64,000 bases of DNA, taken from assembly GCF_000425265.1 (NCBI RefSeq), contig NZ_AUDC01000002.1:1-64000 (forward strand). Direction: 5' to 3'. The DNA is from Maridesulfovibrio zosterae DSM 11974 (GTDB taxonomy: Bacteria; Desulfobacterota; Desulfovibrionia; Desulfovibrionales; Desulfovibrionaceae). A program made the translations under genes and the position numbers. Below the pieces are notes generated by a model. The model had not been told where the DNA came from, made no database searches, and saw nothing but the letters and a program-made list of their open reading frames with translations. Positions 41,327 through 49,253 of this stretch are shown in pieces (position 1 is the stretch's first letter; every line of letters begins with the position of its first letter).

Positions 41327-44284
41327 ATGAGCCAGGATTTCATGGATCCTGAAATTTTTGCAGATTTTATTATCGAAGCCAAAGAGCATCTCGAAACGAT
41401 TGAACCAAATCTTCTTGAATTGGAAAACAATCCCGAGAATCTCGACCTTCTTAATGAAATTTTCAGACCGATGCATTCGCTTAAAGGTGCTTCGGGATTT
41501 CTGGGACTTAATATAATTAATGGTCTTGCGCATAGAGCTGAGAACATTCTGGATGAACTCCGCAAAGGCGAGATTGGTGTTACATCAGAGATAATGGATG
41601 TGATCCTTGCTGCCACGGACCTACTGCGGCAGTTGATCGATAATCTTGATGAGCTTGGCAATGAAGGTGTCGTAGATACTTCTATAACAATTCAGCGAAT
41701 TGATGCTATTATGGCTGGGGAGACTCCTCCTACGTTTGTTCCTGATGCAGTGGAAGAAGAGTCCGAAGATGACGAGCCTGAGTTACTTCTGGAACCGGAA
41801 GTTGAACCGGTTGCAGAGTATGAAGAAACCGAAAATGAATTGCTGGAGGTTGAAATGGTGCAGGACTCTAACACAACCGAATCAGCTGGTCGTAAGCAAT
41901 CATTTCAGTTTGTCGCTATAGTCAACGAAAGTGTTGAACCCTACAAGCTGACAACTGTGGGGGAAGGGCATCTTGCTGATTTTCTAGAGGAAGCTCATGA
42001 GATTATTGAAAATTTAACCAATGGTCTACTTGAACTCGAGCAGGATCCGGATGGTAATGATGATCTTATCAATGATATTTTCAGATATTTCCATAACCTG
42101 AAAGGTAACAGTGGAATTATCGGTTTTCGTGAATTGAATTCTCTTACCCATGAAGCAGAAACACTGCTCAATAAAGTTCGCAAAGGCGAAGCAGCAGCTA
42201 CGCGTACCATGATTGATCTGCTTCTGGCTGTCGTTGACGGTATAGAGGCGTTAATTGCTCACGTTACTCCATCTACCGGAGAAGTTCAGCCTCTCGATAT
42301 TGATCAACTGGTTAATCCTTTACAGGAAGCTGTTGAAAAGGGTGAGGTCGTAGCTCTTGATAATAATGATATCGAAGATGATTTAACTGAAGATGAGTCC
42401 GGTATTGAAGTCGAAGATGAGTCTCAAGATGATTCTTCAGATGGAATGGATCCGGAAGATATTTCCATTTTTCAGCAGACTGTAAATCAGCAGATTGATA
42501 ATATTGATCTGGCTCTGAAAACTCTTGCAGAGGATTCAAGCCAGAAAGATTACATTGATGCGTTATTCAGGAGTCTTGTTTCTATCCAGAACTCTGGTGG
42601 ATACATGGGATTTGATGACCTGCGTGAATATGCTGAGCGTACTGCCGGACTTGTTGATCAGGCTCGCAATTCTGATATGGATTTCGGTCTGATGCTGGAT
42701 TTATTGCGTCAGGAATGTGGCATTATTTCAGAGATGATTGCTGCTGCTGTAGCCGAACTTGAAGATGGTAGTACTGAAAGCTCTGAGCCTGAAGCTGCTT
42801 CAAGTCCGAAAGTAGAATCTGCACCAGAGGCCAAGTCAGCGCCGAAACCTGAGCCTAAGCCAGCACCGAAACCTGAGCCTAAGCCAGCACCGAAACCTGA
42901 GCCTAAGTCAGCGCCGAAACCTGAGCCTAAGCCAGCACCGAAACCTGAGCCTAAGCCAGCACCGAAACCTGAGCCTAAAAAAGAAGTTCCGGCACCTAAA
43001 AAAGCTCCTGAGCCAGCAGCCAAGGCTGCAGCTAAAACGGCAGCAGCTCCACCTGCAGCAAAGACATCAAAGCCTAAGGCTATGTCTACGATCAGAGTTG
43101 ATCATCAGAAACTTGACCACCTGATGAACCTTATTGGTGAGCTAATTATCAGCCGGGGACGTTATACCATGCTGGCTCGTGGGCTTGAAGATGGGCAGTC
43201 TGATGTACAGGATGTTGCTCAGCAATTAACTGAAACAACATATGCTCTGTCTAGAATTTCTGATGACCTTCAGGATACGATCATGAAGGTGAGAATGGTT
43301 GCTGTTCAGACAGTATTTTCGAGATTTCCAAGATTGGTTCGTGACCTTAGTCGTAAAAGTGGAAAGAGAGTTGAACTGATTACTGAAGGCGAAGAGACTG
43401 AACTTGATAAGAGTGTTGTCGAGGAAATTGGCGATCCTCTGGTTCATTTGATCAGAAACTCTGTCGACCATGGGCTAGAACCGGAAGAAGAACGCATTGC
43501 TAATGGTAAGCCTCCACAGGGGCATGTATGGCTACGGGCCTATCATAAAGGGAACTCTGTTGCTATTGAGGTCGAAGATGACGGTCGCGGAATTGATCCT
43601 GAAAAGATGCGTACTGTCGCAGTCAAAAAAGGTGTTATTTCTGCTGATGAAGCTAGAAATCTTGACGATCGTGAAGCTATTGAATTAATTTTTGCACCGG
43701 GGTTTTCTTCAGCTGAAAAAGTAACTGACATTTCAGGTCGCGGTGTAGGTATGGATGTTGTGCGTAACAATATCAAAGATTTGAAAGGTAGTGTTCAAAT
43801 CTCATCTGAAGTTGGCAAAGGGTCTAAATTTACTTTGACCTTGCCGCTTACCTTGGCAATTATTGATGCGCTGATGGTTCAGATTAATGGTGCTAACTAT
43901 GCTATTCCTCTGGATGCTGTTTCTGAGACGACTAAAATTGAAGCAGAAAGGCTGACTGAGGTTAACAACCGTAAAGCCGTTACTTTGCGTGGAGAAGTTC
44001 TCGGTATTGCTGAGTTGGCAGAGTTGCTTGACCAACCTGTAAGTGATCCAGACCGTGAAGTTCTTCCTGTTGTTATCGTGCATGATAATGAGCGTAGACT
44101 CGGACTCGTTGTTGACAGGCTTCTGGAGCGTCAGGAGATAGTTATCAAACCTCTTGGTAATTACCTGAATGCTTTTGACCTTAGGGGCGTATCTGGAGCA
44201 ACTATCATGGGTGATGGTAGTGTTGTATTAATTCTAGATCCACATGAGATATACAGTATGGCTACTGTCAAAGGATCTATGTAG
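41327..44284 (+). CDS. cheA: CheA histidine kinase with two active and one degenerate HPt domain
   Basis: 985 residues, larger than ordinary CheA (about 650). Order: HPt1 with phospho-acceptor H50 (MHSLKGASGFLG); HPt2 with H256 (FHNLKGNSGIIGF); a third HPt-like fold (about 385-470) in which the His position is V418 (SLVSIQNSGGYMGF), so it cannot be phosphorylated; a Pro/Lys/Glu repeat linker (about 505-552); dimerisation domain; ATPase domain with N-box HLIRNSVDHG and G-boxes VEDDGRGI and SGRGVGMDVV; and a CheW-like receptor-coupling domain. There is no P2 domain of the usual kind. It is the last gene of the operon, about 90 bases after cheY, with a very strong terminator after it. It phosphorylates CheY and CheB. 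Confidence 0.95.
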   Translation: MSQDFMDPEIFADFIIEAKEHLETIEPNLLELENNPENLDLLNEIFRPMHSLKGASGFLGLNIINGLAHRAENILDELRKGEIGVTSEIMDVILAATDLLRQLIDNLDELGNEGVVDTSITIQRIDAIMAGETPPTFVPDAVEEESEDDEPELLLEPEVEPVAEYEETENELLEVEMVQDSNTTESAGRKQSFQFVAIVNESVEPYKLTTVGEGHLADFLEEAHEIIENLTNGLLELEQDPDGNDDLINDIFRYFHNLKGNSGIIGFRELNSLTHEAETLLNKVRKGEAAATRTMIDLLLAVVDGIEALIAHVTPSTGEVQPLDIDQLVNPLQEAVEKGEVVALDNNDIEDDLTEDESGIEVEDESQDDSSDGMDPEDISIFQQTVNQQIDNIDLALKTLAEDSSQKDYIDALFRSLVSIQNSGGYMGFDDLREYAERTAGLVDQARNSDMDFGLMLDLLRQECGIISEMIAAAVAELEDGSTESSEPEAASSPKVESAPEAKSAPKPEPKPAPKPEPKPAPKPEPKSAPKPEPKPAPKPEPKPAPKPEPKKEVPAPKKAPEPAAKAAAKTAAAPPAAKTSKPKAMSTIRVDHQKLDHLMNLIGELIISRGRYTMLARGLEDGQSDVQDVAQQLTETTYALSRISDDLQDTIMKVRMVAVQTVFSRFPRLVRDLSRKSGKRVELITEGEETELDKSVVEEIGDPLVHLIRNSVDHGLEPEEERIANGKPPQGHVWLRAYHKGNSVAIEVEDDGRGIDPEKMRTVAVKKGVISADEARNLDDREAIELIFAPGFSSAEKVTDISGRGVGMDVVRNNIKDLKGSVQISSEVGKGSKFTLTLPLTLAIIDALMVQINGANYAIPLDAVSETTKIEAERLTEVNNRKAVTLRGEVLGIAELAELLDQPVSDPDREVLPVVIVHDNERRLGLVVDRLLERQEIVIKPLGNYLNAFDLRGVSGATIMGDGSVVLILDPHEIYSMATVKGSM
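42842..42979 (+). repeat. 24-bp tandem repeat inside cheA (Pro-Glu-Lys linker)
   Basis: Six near-identical units starting at 42842, 42866, 42890, 42914, 42938 and 42962, the last partial, each coding PKPEPKPA or PKPEPKSA. The period keeps the frame, so copy number can change by slippage and only alter linker length. Confidence 0.9.
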
Positions 44285-44311
44285 GGTTAGTACTAGTACC
44301 TTTATTTCATA

Positions 44312-44363
44312 AAAAAAGAACACCCCTCTGGAGAAAGTCTTCCTCAGAGGGGTGTTCTTTTTT
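44312..44363. terminator. Strong bidirectional terminator after cheA
   Basis: A 19-bp perfect stem (44312-44330 with 44345-44363) with A and T runs at both ends, between cheA and the convergent membrane-protein gene. Confidence 0.95.
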
Positions 44364-44381
44364 AGCAGTAATAAAGTCTAG

Positions 44382-45362
44382 TTATAATGGCATGGTCAAA
44401 AAAAGGTTCATTGCACCAGCCATAAGAGTTGCATGCGCTGCAATCATCAAAAAAGGAGCTAATCCTAATCCTATTTTGTGACGTATAGGAGTTTCACTCT
44501 TACAGGTTACAATCCAGATGGCACAGCATAGGATGACAAGGCCAAGTGATGTTCCTAGAGCTGAAGCCGTTGTGATATTTTGATATAGAATCTGAGTATT
44601 TGATCCTGTCAGGTAATAAATAACACCCACAACAGCTAAAAGCTGAGCAAAAGTAGGAATCAAAGCCCACTTGGCAATAACCGGGAGAGAAAATTTATAG
44701 TAATCACGCCCAAAATCATCTTTATTGCGACGCAGGACGAGATAAAGTCCACCTGCTGTTGCTGCAAATGAAATTGCCATAATGAGGTATATTCCAGATA
44801 GACATAATCCTGCATTTCCAGGCACATTATAAAAGTGGGTATAAAATGGGACTTGCGGTATTGACGGCGAAGTGGTCTTGGTTTGCAAAGTAAAGAATTT
44901 TTGCATTATCACGGTTGCTACATGTATTGAAGAAATTCCTCCCAAAGAACCGATTAATCCCAGCAGGACATGGAGCGGTTTATTTTTTTTGAGTTTTTTC
45001 CATGAAAGTTTGTACGGGATCAGGCCAAGCAGAGCGACACCTAAAGTGATGTAAAACATCATCACAGGTGAGTGTGGATTCATGAACCAATCTTTTAACC
45101 ATGGCATTTTGCCAATAAAGAATGTTGCAATTCCAGCAAGACAAAATATAAAGATAAAATAAAGGATAAGGGACAATGCTGTAATTTGCTGAGCAAGTTT
45201 GTCATAAAATATTTTCTTGCGGGTCTTAGCAGTAATTTCGAGAATTAGAGCCAGAATAGGAGATCCTATTGCTGCAAGAGTTGTAAAATCAACAATAGCT
45301 TTGGGGAGCATCTGCCCCGTGTACTGGACTGCGAGCCGCATTGGCTCCATGGGAATGTTCAT
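44382..45362 (-). CDS. Multi-pass inner membrane protein of unknown function
   Basis: 326 residues with about eight membrane helices (near 23-43, 61-84, 99-118, 129-153, 185-209, 225-250, 260-285, 295-320). I do not recognise the family. Conserved-looking polar spots in the membrane include SSIHVATVIM and APFLMIAAHATLMAGA, with isolated His residues that could serve as haem or metal ligands, so a respiratory or cytochrome-related role is a thought, no more. The leader on the minus strand holds a terminator-like hairpin (45414-45449). No neighbour on the same strand helps. Confidence 0.7.
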   Translation of the reverse strand: MNIPMEPMRLAVQYTGQMLPKAIVDFTTLAAIGSPILALILEITAKTRKKIFYDKLAQQITALSLILYFIFIFCLAGIATFFIGKMPWLKDWFMNPHSPVMMFYITLGVALLGLIPYKLSWKKLKKNKPLHVLLGLIGSLGGISSIHVATVIMQKFFTLQTKTTSPSIPQVPFYTHFYNVPGNAGLCLSGIYLIMAISFAATAGGLYLVLRRNKDDFGRDYYKFSLPVIAKWALIPTFAQLLAVVGVIYYLTGSNTQILYQNITTASALGTSLGLVILCCAIWIVTCKSETPIRHKIGLGLAPFLMIAAHATLMAGAMNLFLTMPL

Positions 45363-45413
45363 AGTTATCTTTCCTTAAAAATAGTGTCATCGTACAGATA
45401 ATATTTGTTCTGC

Positions 45414-45449
45414 AAAAAGCAAGGTGCAAAGATCATTTAAGACCTTGCT
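45414..45449 (-). terminator. Terminator-like hairpin in the leader of the membrane-protein gene
   Basis: Eight-bp stem AGCAAGGT/ACCTTGCT (45442-45449 with 45418-45425) followed on the minus strand by five T. It is nested in a wider inverted repeat: AATATT..TTCTGC (about 45400-45413) and GCAGAA then AATATT (45464-45475). It may end an upstream minus-strand transcript or act as an attenuator. Confidence 0.55.
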
Positions 45450-45628
45450 CCGTTCTGGTTTTAGCAGAAAATATTTATATGGGCTTTAAACTTAGGATTC
45501 ATAATCTGTTCTTAAAATTAAATTATAAAATTTAAAGAACTTTCTGCTTGATATGAATAAGGAATATTCATTTCTTTTGTATGCACTTTTGCCTTAATTT
45601 TGGTCTGGAAGCAAGTGGACTACGGTAA

Positions 45629-45769
45629 TCATTCTGTAAAAGGTTTGATCTGCTTGCCAAATGGTTCCAAGTGTCCTACTTTAAAGCCGTTGAAACTTGA
45701 ACCAAATTCATCATTTACAGTAAACAAATGCGTTTCGCTGAAATTATTATAATGAGTTCCATAAGTCAT
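45629..45769 (-). CDS. Possible 46-residue small protein, unknown function
   Basis: A minus-strand frame opening MTYGTHYNNFSETHLFT and ending GKQIKPFTE. Its mixed polar/aromatic make-up and codon choice look more like true coding than the usual low-complexity shadows. Against it: no ribosome-binding site before the ATG, and the frame stays open upstream into the CpoB-like gene's complement. A terminator-like hairpin lies about 180 bases downstream on the same strand. No family recognised. Confidence 0.25.
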   Translation of the reverse strand: MTYGTHYNNFSETHLFTVNDEFGSSFNGFKVGHLEPFGKQIKPFTE

Positions 45770-45784
45770 TCGGAGACATGTTTG

Positions 45785-46618
45785 ATGAAGTATTTTCGTA
45801 TCCTTCCAGTAGTCATTCTGGTTTTCTCTATTTGTGGTTGTTTTGCCAGCAAGCAGCCTGAGCAGCCTGCGTGGGGCGGAAGTGAAGAGTGGCGGCTTAA
45901 AAGCCTTGAAGAGAGTTTTCTCAATTTCAAGGAAGGGATGCACGAACAAAAAGATCAGATGGAGCGCAATCATAATGATACAACTGCGCAGATTGGAAAG
46001 CTTCAAGATCGTATGACTGAACTTGATAAGACTCTTGCTGAATTAAAAGAGAATCAGCAGAAAATGCTGGCTATGAAATCGGAAGAGGAAATTACTCCTG
46101 TTGAAGTTATTACAGAAGAAGCAGTTGTTATGGGCGGTGCTGCAAGCAGTGAGGAAAAACCATGGATGAATGTTCCTGGTGAAAATTCTACGATTGCAAC
46201 TAAGAGAGTAGCTTCTGAAGATTCGAAAATGAAATCCCCTCTTAGCGGCGATACGCTTTATCAGGAAGGAGTTCATTTGGTTTTAAACGACAAACCGCTT
46301 GAAGCTAGAAATCTGCTGACTCAATATCTTACAGATAATTCTTCATCTAAACTAGCTCCTAATGCACTTTACTGGATAGGTGAGACATATTATTCTGAAA
46401 AAAACTTTGCTCAGTCCATATTAAAATTTAAAGAGGTCAGCAGACGTTTTCCAAAAGCTGGTAAGGTTCCTGATTCAATGCTTAAAATAGGCCTTGCTTA
46501 TGACAAACTAGGTGACCGCGAAAATGCAGTTTTTTATCTGCGTACACTTATCGATGAATACCCTAAGTCTGACCCTGCTAAAATTGGCAGAAGCAGATTA
46601 CTCGAAATTGAGGGATAA
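45785..46618 (+). CDS. CpoB/YbgF-like Tol-Pal-associated TPR lipoprotein
   Basis: 277 residues. Signal and lipobox (LVFSICGCFAS) make it a lipoprotein. A coiled-coil segment (about 30-95, heptads around RMTELDKTLAELKENQQK) is followed by a low-complexity linker and a C-terminal TPR domain with the YbgF-type helices LYQEGVHLVLNDKPLEAR, APNALYWIGETYYSEKNF and PDSMLKIGLAYDKLGDRE. CpoB-like proteins tie outer membrane constriction to cell wall synthesis at division. The ATG at 45785 is chosen because GGAG lies 9 bases upstream. Unlike typical YbgF this one is lipidated, and no tolB or pal is next to it. Confidence 0.8.
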   Translation: MKYFRILPVVILVFSICGCFASKQPEQPAWGGSEEWRLKSLEESFLNFKEGMHEQKDQMERNHNDTTAQIGKLQDRMTELDKTLAELKENQQKMLAMKSEEEITPVEVITEEAVVMGGAASSEEKPWMNVPGENSTIATKRVASEDSKMKSPLSGDTLYQEGVHLVLNDKPLEARNLLTQYLTDNSSSKLAPNALYWIGETYYSEKNFAQSILKFKEVSRRFPKAGKVPDSMLKIGLAYDKLGDRENAVFYLRTLIDEYPKSDPAKIGRSRLLEIEG

Positions 46619-46639
46619 TCATTACATGGTGGGCGAAAT

Positions 46640-47851
46640 TTGAATTCACTCAAGGAAGAATATTTTGCATGTCTGGCCCTGCGGCATACACCTGGTCTCG
46701 GCCCTAAATCATGGTCTCGGATTCTTAAGCAATATAATAGTGCATATGCGGCCTTAAAAGATTCTTCCAATTGGGTCCAGAGAGGGCTGTCCTCTGATGC
46801 CTGTGCGGATAATGCCGCTAAAGAACTCTGGCGTGCAGAGTCTGAAAAAGAGTATAAAGAAGCCATGCGGCTTGGTTTTGGCATTCTTCCATGGACTCAC
46901 CCTCTCTTTCCTGTATCTTTAAAAGAAATTCCGGATCCTCCAACATATCTTTATTATTATGGTGATCCTGCCTTGTTAGGTAATCCTTCTGTAGGTATTG
47001 TCGGATCACGCAAGAGCAGCAGGCTCGGTCTTGACTACGCTCGCAGAATTTCTGGCGAGCTTTCAAGAAATGGGGTGACAGTTGTTTCAGGGTTTGCAAG
47101 GGGAATTGACGGATGTGCTCATAAAGAGGCATTAAAGGGTATTGGATCGACAATTGCGGTTCTAGGCACAGGGTTGGATATTGAGAATTACCCTGCTGAC
47201 AGTGAAGATTTGCGAACAGAAATGATTGGAAGGGGACTTGTTGTTTCAGAGTTCTCTCCTGGGACCAGGCCTTATGCTGGAAATTTTCCATTTCGCAACC
47301 GTATAATCAGCGGACTTAGTGTCGGGGTGCTGGTTGTTGAGGCCGACATTGCCAGTGGAAGTCTTATAACTGCTCGCCTTGCAGCTGAACAAGGACGAGA
47401 AGTTATGGCTCTTCCCGGCCCCATTGGTGAAAAAAACTTTTCAGGTTGCCTAAAACTGATTAAAGAGGGAGCAGCTTTAGTTGAAACAGCCGAAGATGTT
47501 TTAATGAATATCAGGCATTCGCTTAGTGCTGATAATGATATGAATTATGAAGCTAAAACTGTATGCCCATTAAGGTCGAAAGTAATGGTTAACACAGTAA
47601 AGCTCAGTTCTGAAAATAATAGCTCTGCCGCTTCTCTACCTGCTAAAGCCATAGTAGATATTTCAACATTGAAGTCTCCTGAGTCAGAGATTGCAAGCGT
47701 TTTGAACTCCGGTGGCAAGCTTCATATTGATGAGATTGCCAGAAGTGCCGGGGTAGATGTTTCTCTTGCTGGTTCAGCAATACTCGGTATGGAAATAAAG
47801 GGAATTGTTGTGCGCTTTCCCGGCATGTATTATGATCTCAATCGTTGCTGA
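46640..47851 (+). CDS. dprA: DNA-processing protein DprA
   Basis: 403 residues. N-terminal helix-hairpin-helix/SAM-like part (RHTPGLGPKSWSRILKQY), Rossmann-like DNA-binding core with VGIVGSRKSSRLGLDYA, VVSGFARGIDGCAHKEAL, IAVLGTGLDIENYP, FPFRNRIISGLS and SGSLITARLAAEQGR, and a C-terminal winged-helix domain (about 345-400). DprA loads RecA on incoming single-stranded DNA in natural transformation and is also widespread in non-competent bacteria. The start is TTG at 46640 with GGTGGGCG about 7 bases upstream; no in-frame ATG lies near. It begins 21 bases after the CpoB-like gene, so these share a transcript. Confidence 0.93.
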   Translation: MNSLKEEYFACLALRHTPGLGPKSWSRILKQYNSAYAALKDSSNWVQRGLSSDACADNAAKELWRAESEKEYKEAMRLGFGILPWTHPLFPVSLKEIPDPPTYLYYYGDPALLGNPSVGIVGSRKSSRLGLDYARRISGELSRNGVTVVSGFARGIDGCAHKEALKGIGSTIAVLGTGLDIENYPADSEDLRTEMIGRGLVVSEFSPGTRPYAGNFPFRNRIISGLSVGVLVVEADIASGSLITARLAAEQGREVMALPGPIGEKNFSGCLKLIKEGAALVETAEDVLMNIRHSLSADNDMNYEAKTVCPLRSKVMVNTVKLSSENNSSAASLPAKAIVDISTLKSPESEIASVLNSGGKLHIDEIARSAGVDVSLAGSAILGMEIKGIVVRFPGMYYDLNRC

Positions 47852-47895
47852 GTTTAAGTTACTATTTTTGATTTTCATTAGGAGATATTCGACTG

Positions 47896-48321
47896 ATGCA
47901 GAAAATTCCAGTTAAACTTGCAAAACCGGGTATGAAGCTAGACAAACCAGTCACTCGTGAGAATGGAATGGTTGTTCTGGCTGAAGGTTTGGAACTGACT
48001 GAAGGTATTATCAGTAAATTGGAATCAATGAATGTTGAGCGCATTGTTGTCAAAGGTACGCCTTTGGATTTGGGTGACAATGGCAATTCTTCGTGGGCGC
48101 AAAAAGCTGAGCGTCTTGATTTTCTTTTTCGTCGATACTCCAAAGATAAATGGATGTTCCGTGTGAAAGGTTTCTTTCGCGAGTATTTCAATTTGAAGGC
48201 TGCAGCGCAAAAAGCTGAAGAAGAAGCTGCAAGACTTGCAGAAGAGCAGGCCGCCGCAGAAGCCGCTGAAGCTGCAGAAGCAGCTGCCGCCGCAGAAGCC
48301 TCTGAAAACGGTGAGGTGTAA
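47896..48321 (+). CDS. Small protein with HD-associated N-terminal motif and Ala/Glu-rich tail
   Basis: 141 residues. The opening KIPVKLAKPGMKLDKPV, then VVLAEGLELTEGIISKLESM and VERIVVKG, matches a short module often found before HD-GYP or HDOD domains; here it stands alone and the next gene codes HDOD. The C-terminal about 40 residues are Ala/Glu repeats likely to form a helix or coiled coil. AGGAG lies upstream of the ATG. It ends 2 bases before the HDOD gene. A partner of that protein is a fair guess; no enzymatic role seen. Confidence 0.65.
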   Translation: MQKIPVKLAKPGMKLDKPVTRENGMVVLAEGLELTEGIISKLESMNVERIVVKGTPLDLGDNGNSSWAQKAERLDFLFRRYSKDKWMFRVKGFFREYFNLKAAAQKAEEEAARLAEEQAAAEAAEAAEAAAAAEASENGEV

Positions 48322-48323
48322 TT

Positions 48324-49163
48324 GTGTCCGATCAGGATTTAAAAACCAGTGTTAAAGGACAGATTCTTTCCACCTCGGATCTGCCTACTTTGCCAACGGT
48401 GCTTGATGAAGTAACCAAACTTGTTGATGATCCTAACTCTTCGACAGAGCAGGTAGCAAAAGTAATTTCTCAGGATCAGGTTCTTTCTGCCAAGGTTCTG
48501 AAAATGGTTAATTCTCCTATTTATGGTTTTCCGGGTAGAATTACTACTATTCAGCATGCTTTGGTATTGCTCGGTCTAAATGTTATCCGGGGTATTATTA
48601 TTTCTACCTCAGTCTTTGATATGATTCAGAAAGCCATGTCTGGACTATGGGAACACAGTCTTGGTTGTGCTTTGGCAAGTGGTGCTATCGCCAAGGCTGC
48701 TGGATTTGATGATCCTGAAGAATTTACTGTAGCCGGTCTTCTGCATGATCTTGGAAAGGTCGTTACCGCAGTTCAGCTTCCAGAACTTAATGAAGCCGTC
48801 CGTATGACAGTAAAGGAAAAAAATGTTTGCTATTATGATGCAGAGCGTATGATTCTTGGCTTTGGTCATGATCGTATTAATTCATGGCTTGCACGACATT
48901 GGCATCTTCCTCCAAATGTTCGCGAAGCAATGACATACCACCATCATCCCGATAGAGCACAATTTTATCAGCAGACTGCTGCGGTTGTGCATGTTGGTGA
49001 TTTTTTAGTTCGTCTCTTCGAGTATGGTAACGGTGGAGATGATCAGATTTCATATTTTAAACCTGCGGCAATGAAAATTCTGAAACTCAAGATGAAAGAT
49101 CTTGAACCTGTTATGGATGAGCTGTCAGATCAGTTCATGGAAATTTCAGATCTTACTTTCTAA
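48324..49163 (+). CDS. HDOD-domain signalling protein
   Basis: 279 residues, one HDOD domain across about 15-215: LPTLPTVLDEVTKLVDDPN, VISQDQVLSAKVLKMVNS, FPGRITTIQHALVLLGL, GLWEHSLGCALAS, AGLLHDLGKVVTA and MTYHHHPDRA. HDOD proteins are non-catalytic or weak relatives of HD phosphohydrolases that act in signalling; this one still has several of the HD histidines and HDLGK, so activity is not excluded. Start is GTG at 48324, 2 bases after the previous stop. It stands between two signalling-type genes, with GGDEF following. Confidence 0.88.
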   Translation: MSDQDLKTSVKGQILSTSDLPTLPTVLDEVTKLVDDPNSSTEQVAKVISQDQVLSAKVLKMVNSPIYGFPGRITTIQHALVLLGLNVIRGIIISTSVFDMIQKAMSGLWEHSLGCALASGAIAKAAGFDDPEEFTVAGLLHDLGKVVTAVQLPELNEAVRMTVKEKNVCYYDAERMILGFGHDRINSWLARHWHLPPNVREAMTYHHHPDRAQFYQQTAAVVHVGDFLVRLFEYGNGGDDQISYFKPAAMKILKLKMKDLEPVMDELSDQFMEISDLTF

Positions 49164-49253
49164 TAGATGTTTCCTATAGTCAGCTTTGTATTAGAAGCTT
49201 TTACAATGCAGTGAATCTTTGACGTTATTTTTTAGTGATGATAAGCGTAGCTT

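Larger units (their letters stand above)
45363..45784. other. Divergent intergenic region between the membrane-protein gene and the CpoB-like gene
   Basis: About 420 bases. Besides the nested hairpin at 45400-45476 it has an AT-rich middle (45480-45600) and a 46-codon minus-strand frame at 45629-45769. The right end holds the CpoB-like ribosome-binding site (GGAG, 45772-45775). Nothing else stands out. Confidence 0.4.

Noticed and set aside
42842-42979. Regularly spaced repeats that could be taken for a CRISPR array
   Set aside because: The units are directly adjacent without unique spacers and lie in frame inside cheA.
42709-43023. Gly-rich minus-strand frame inside cheA
   Set aside because: It is the mirror of the Pro/Lys repeat linker on the plus strand; its repetitive Gly/Ala make-up comes from the 24-bp tandem repeat.
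45770-46006. Longer version of the 46-codon minus-strand frame
   Set aside because: The added part lies opposite the signal peptide and coiled coil of the CpoB-like gene and has a shadow-like composition.
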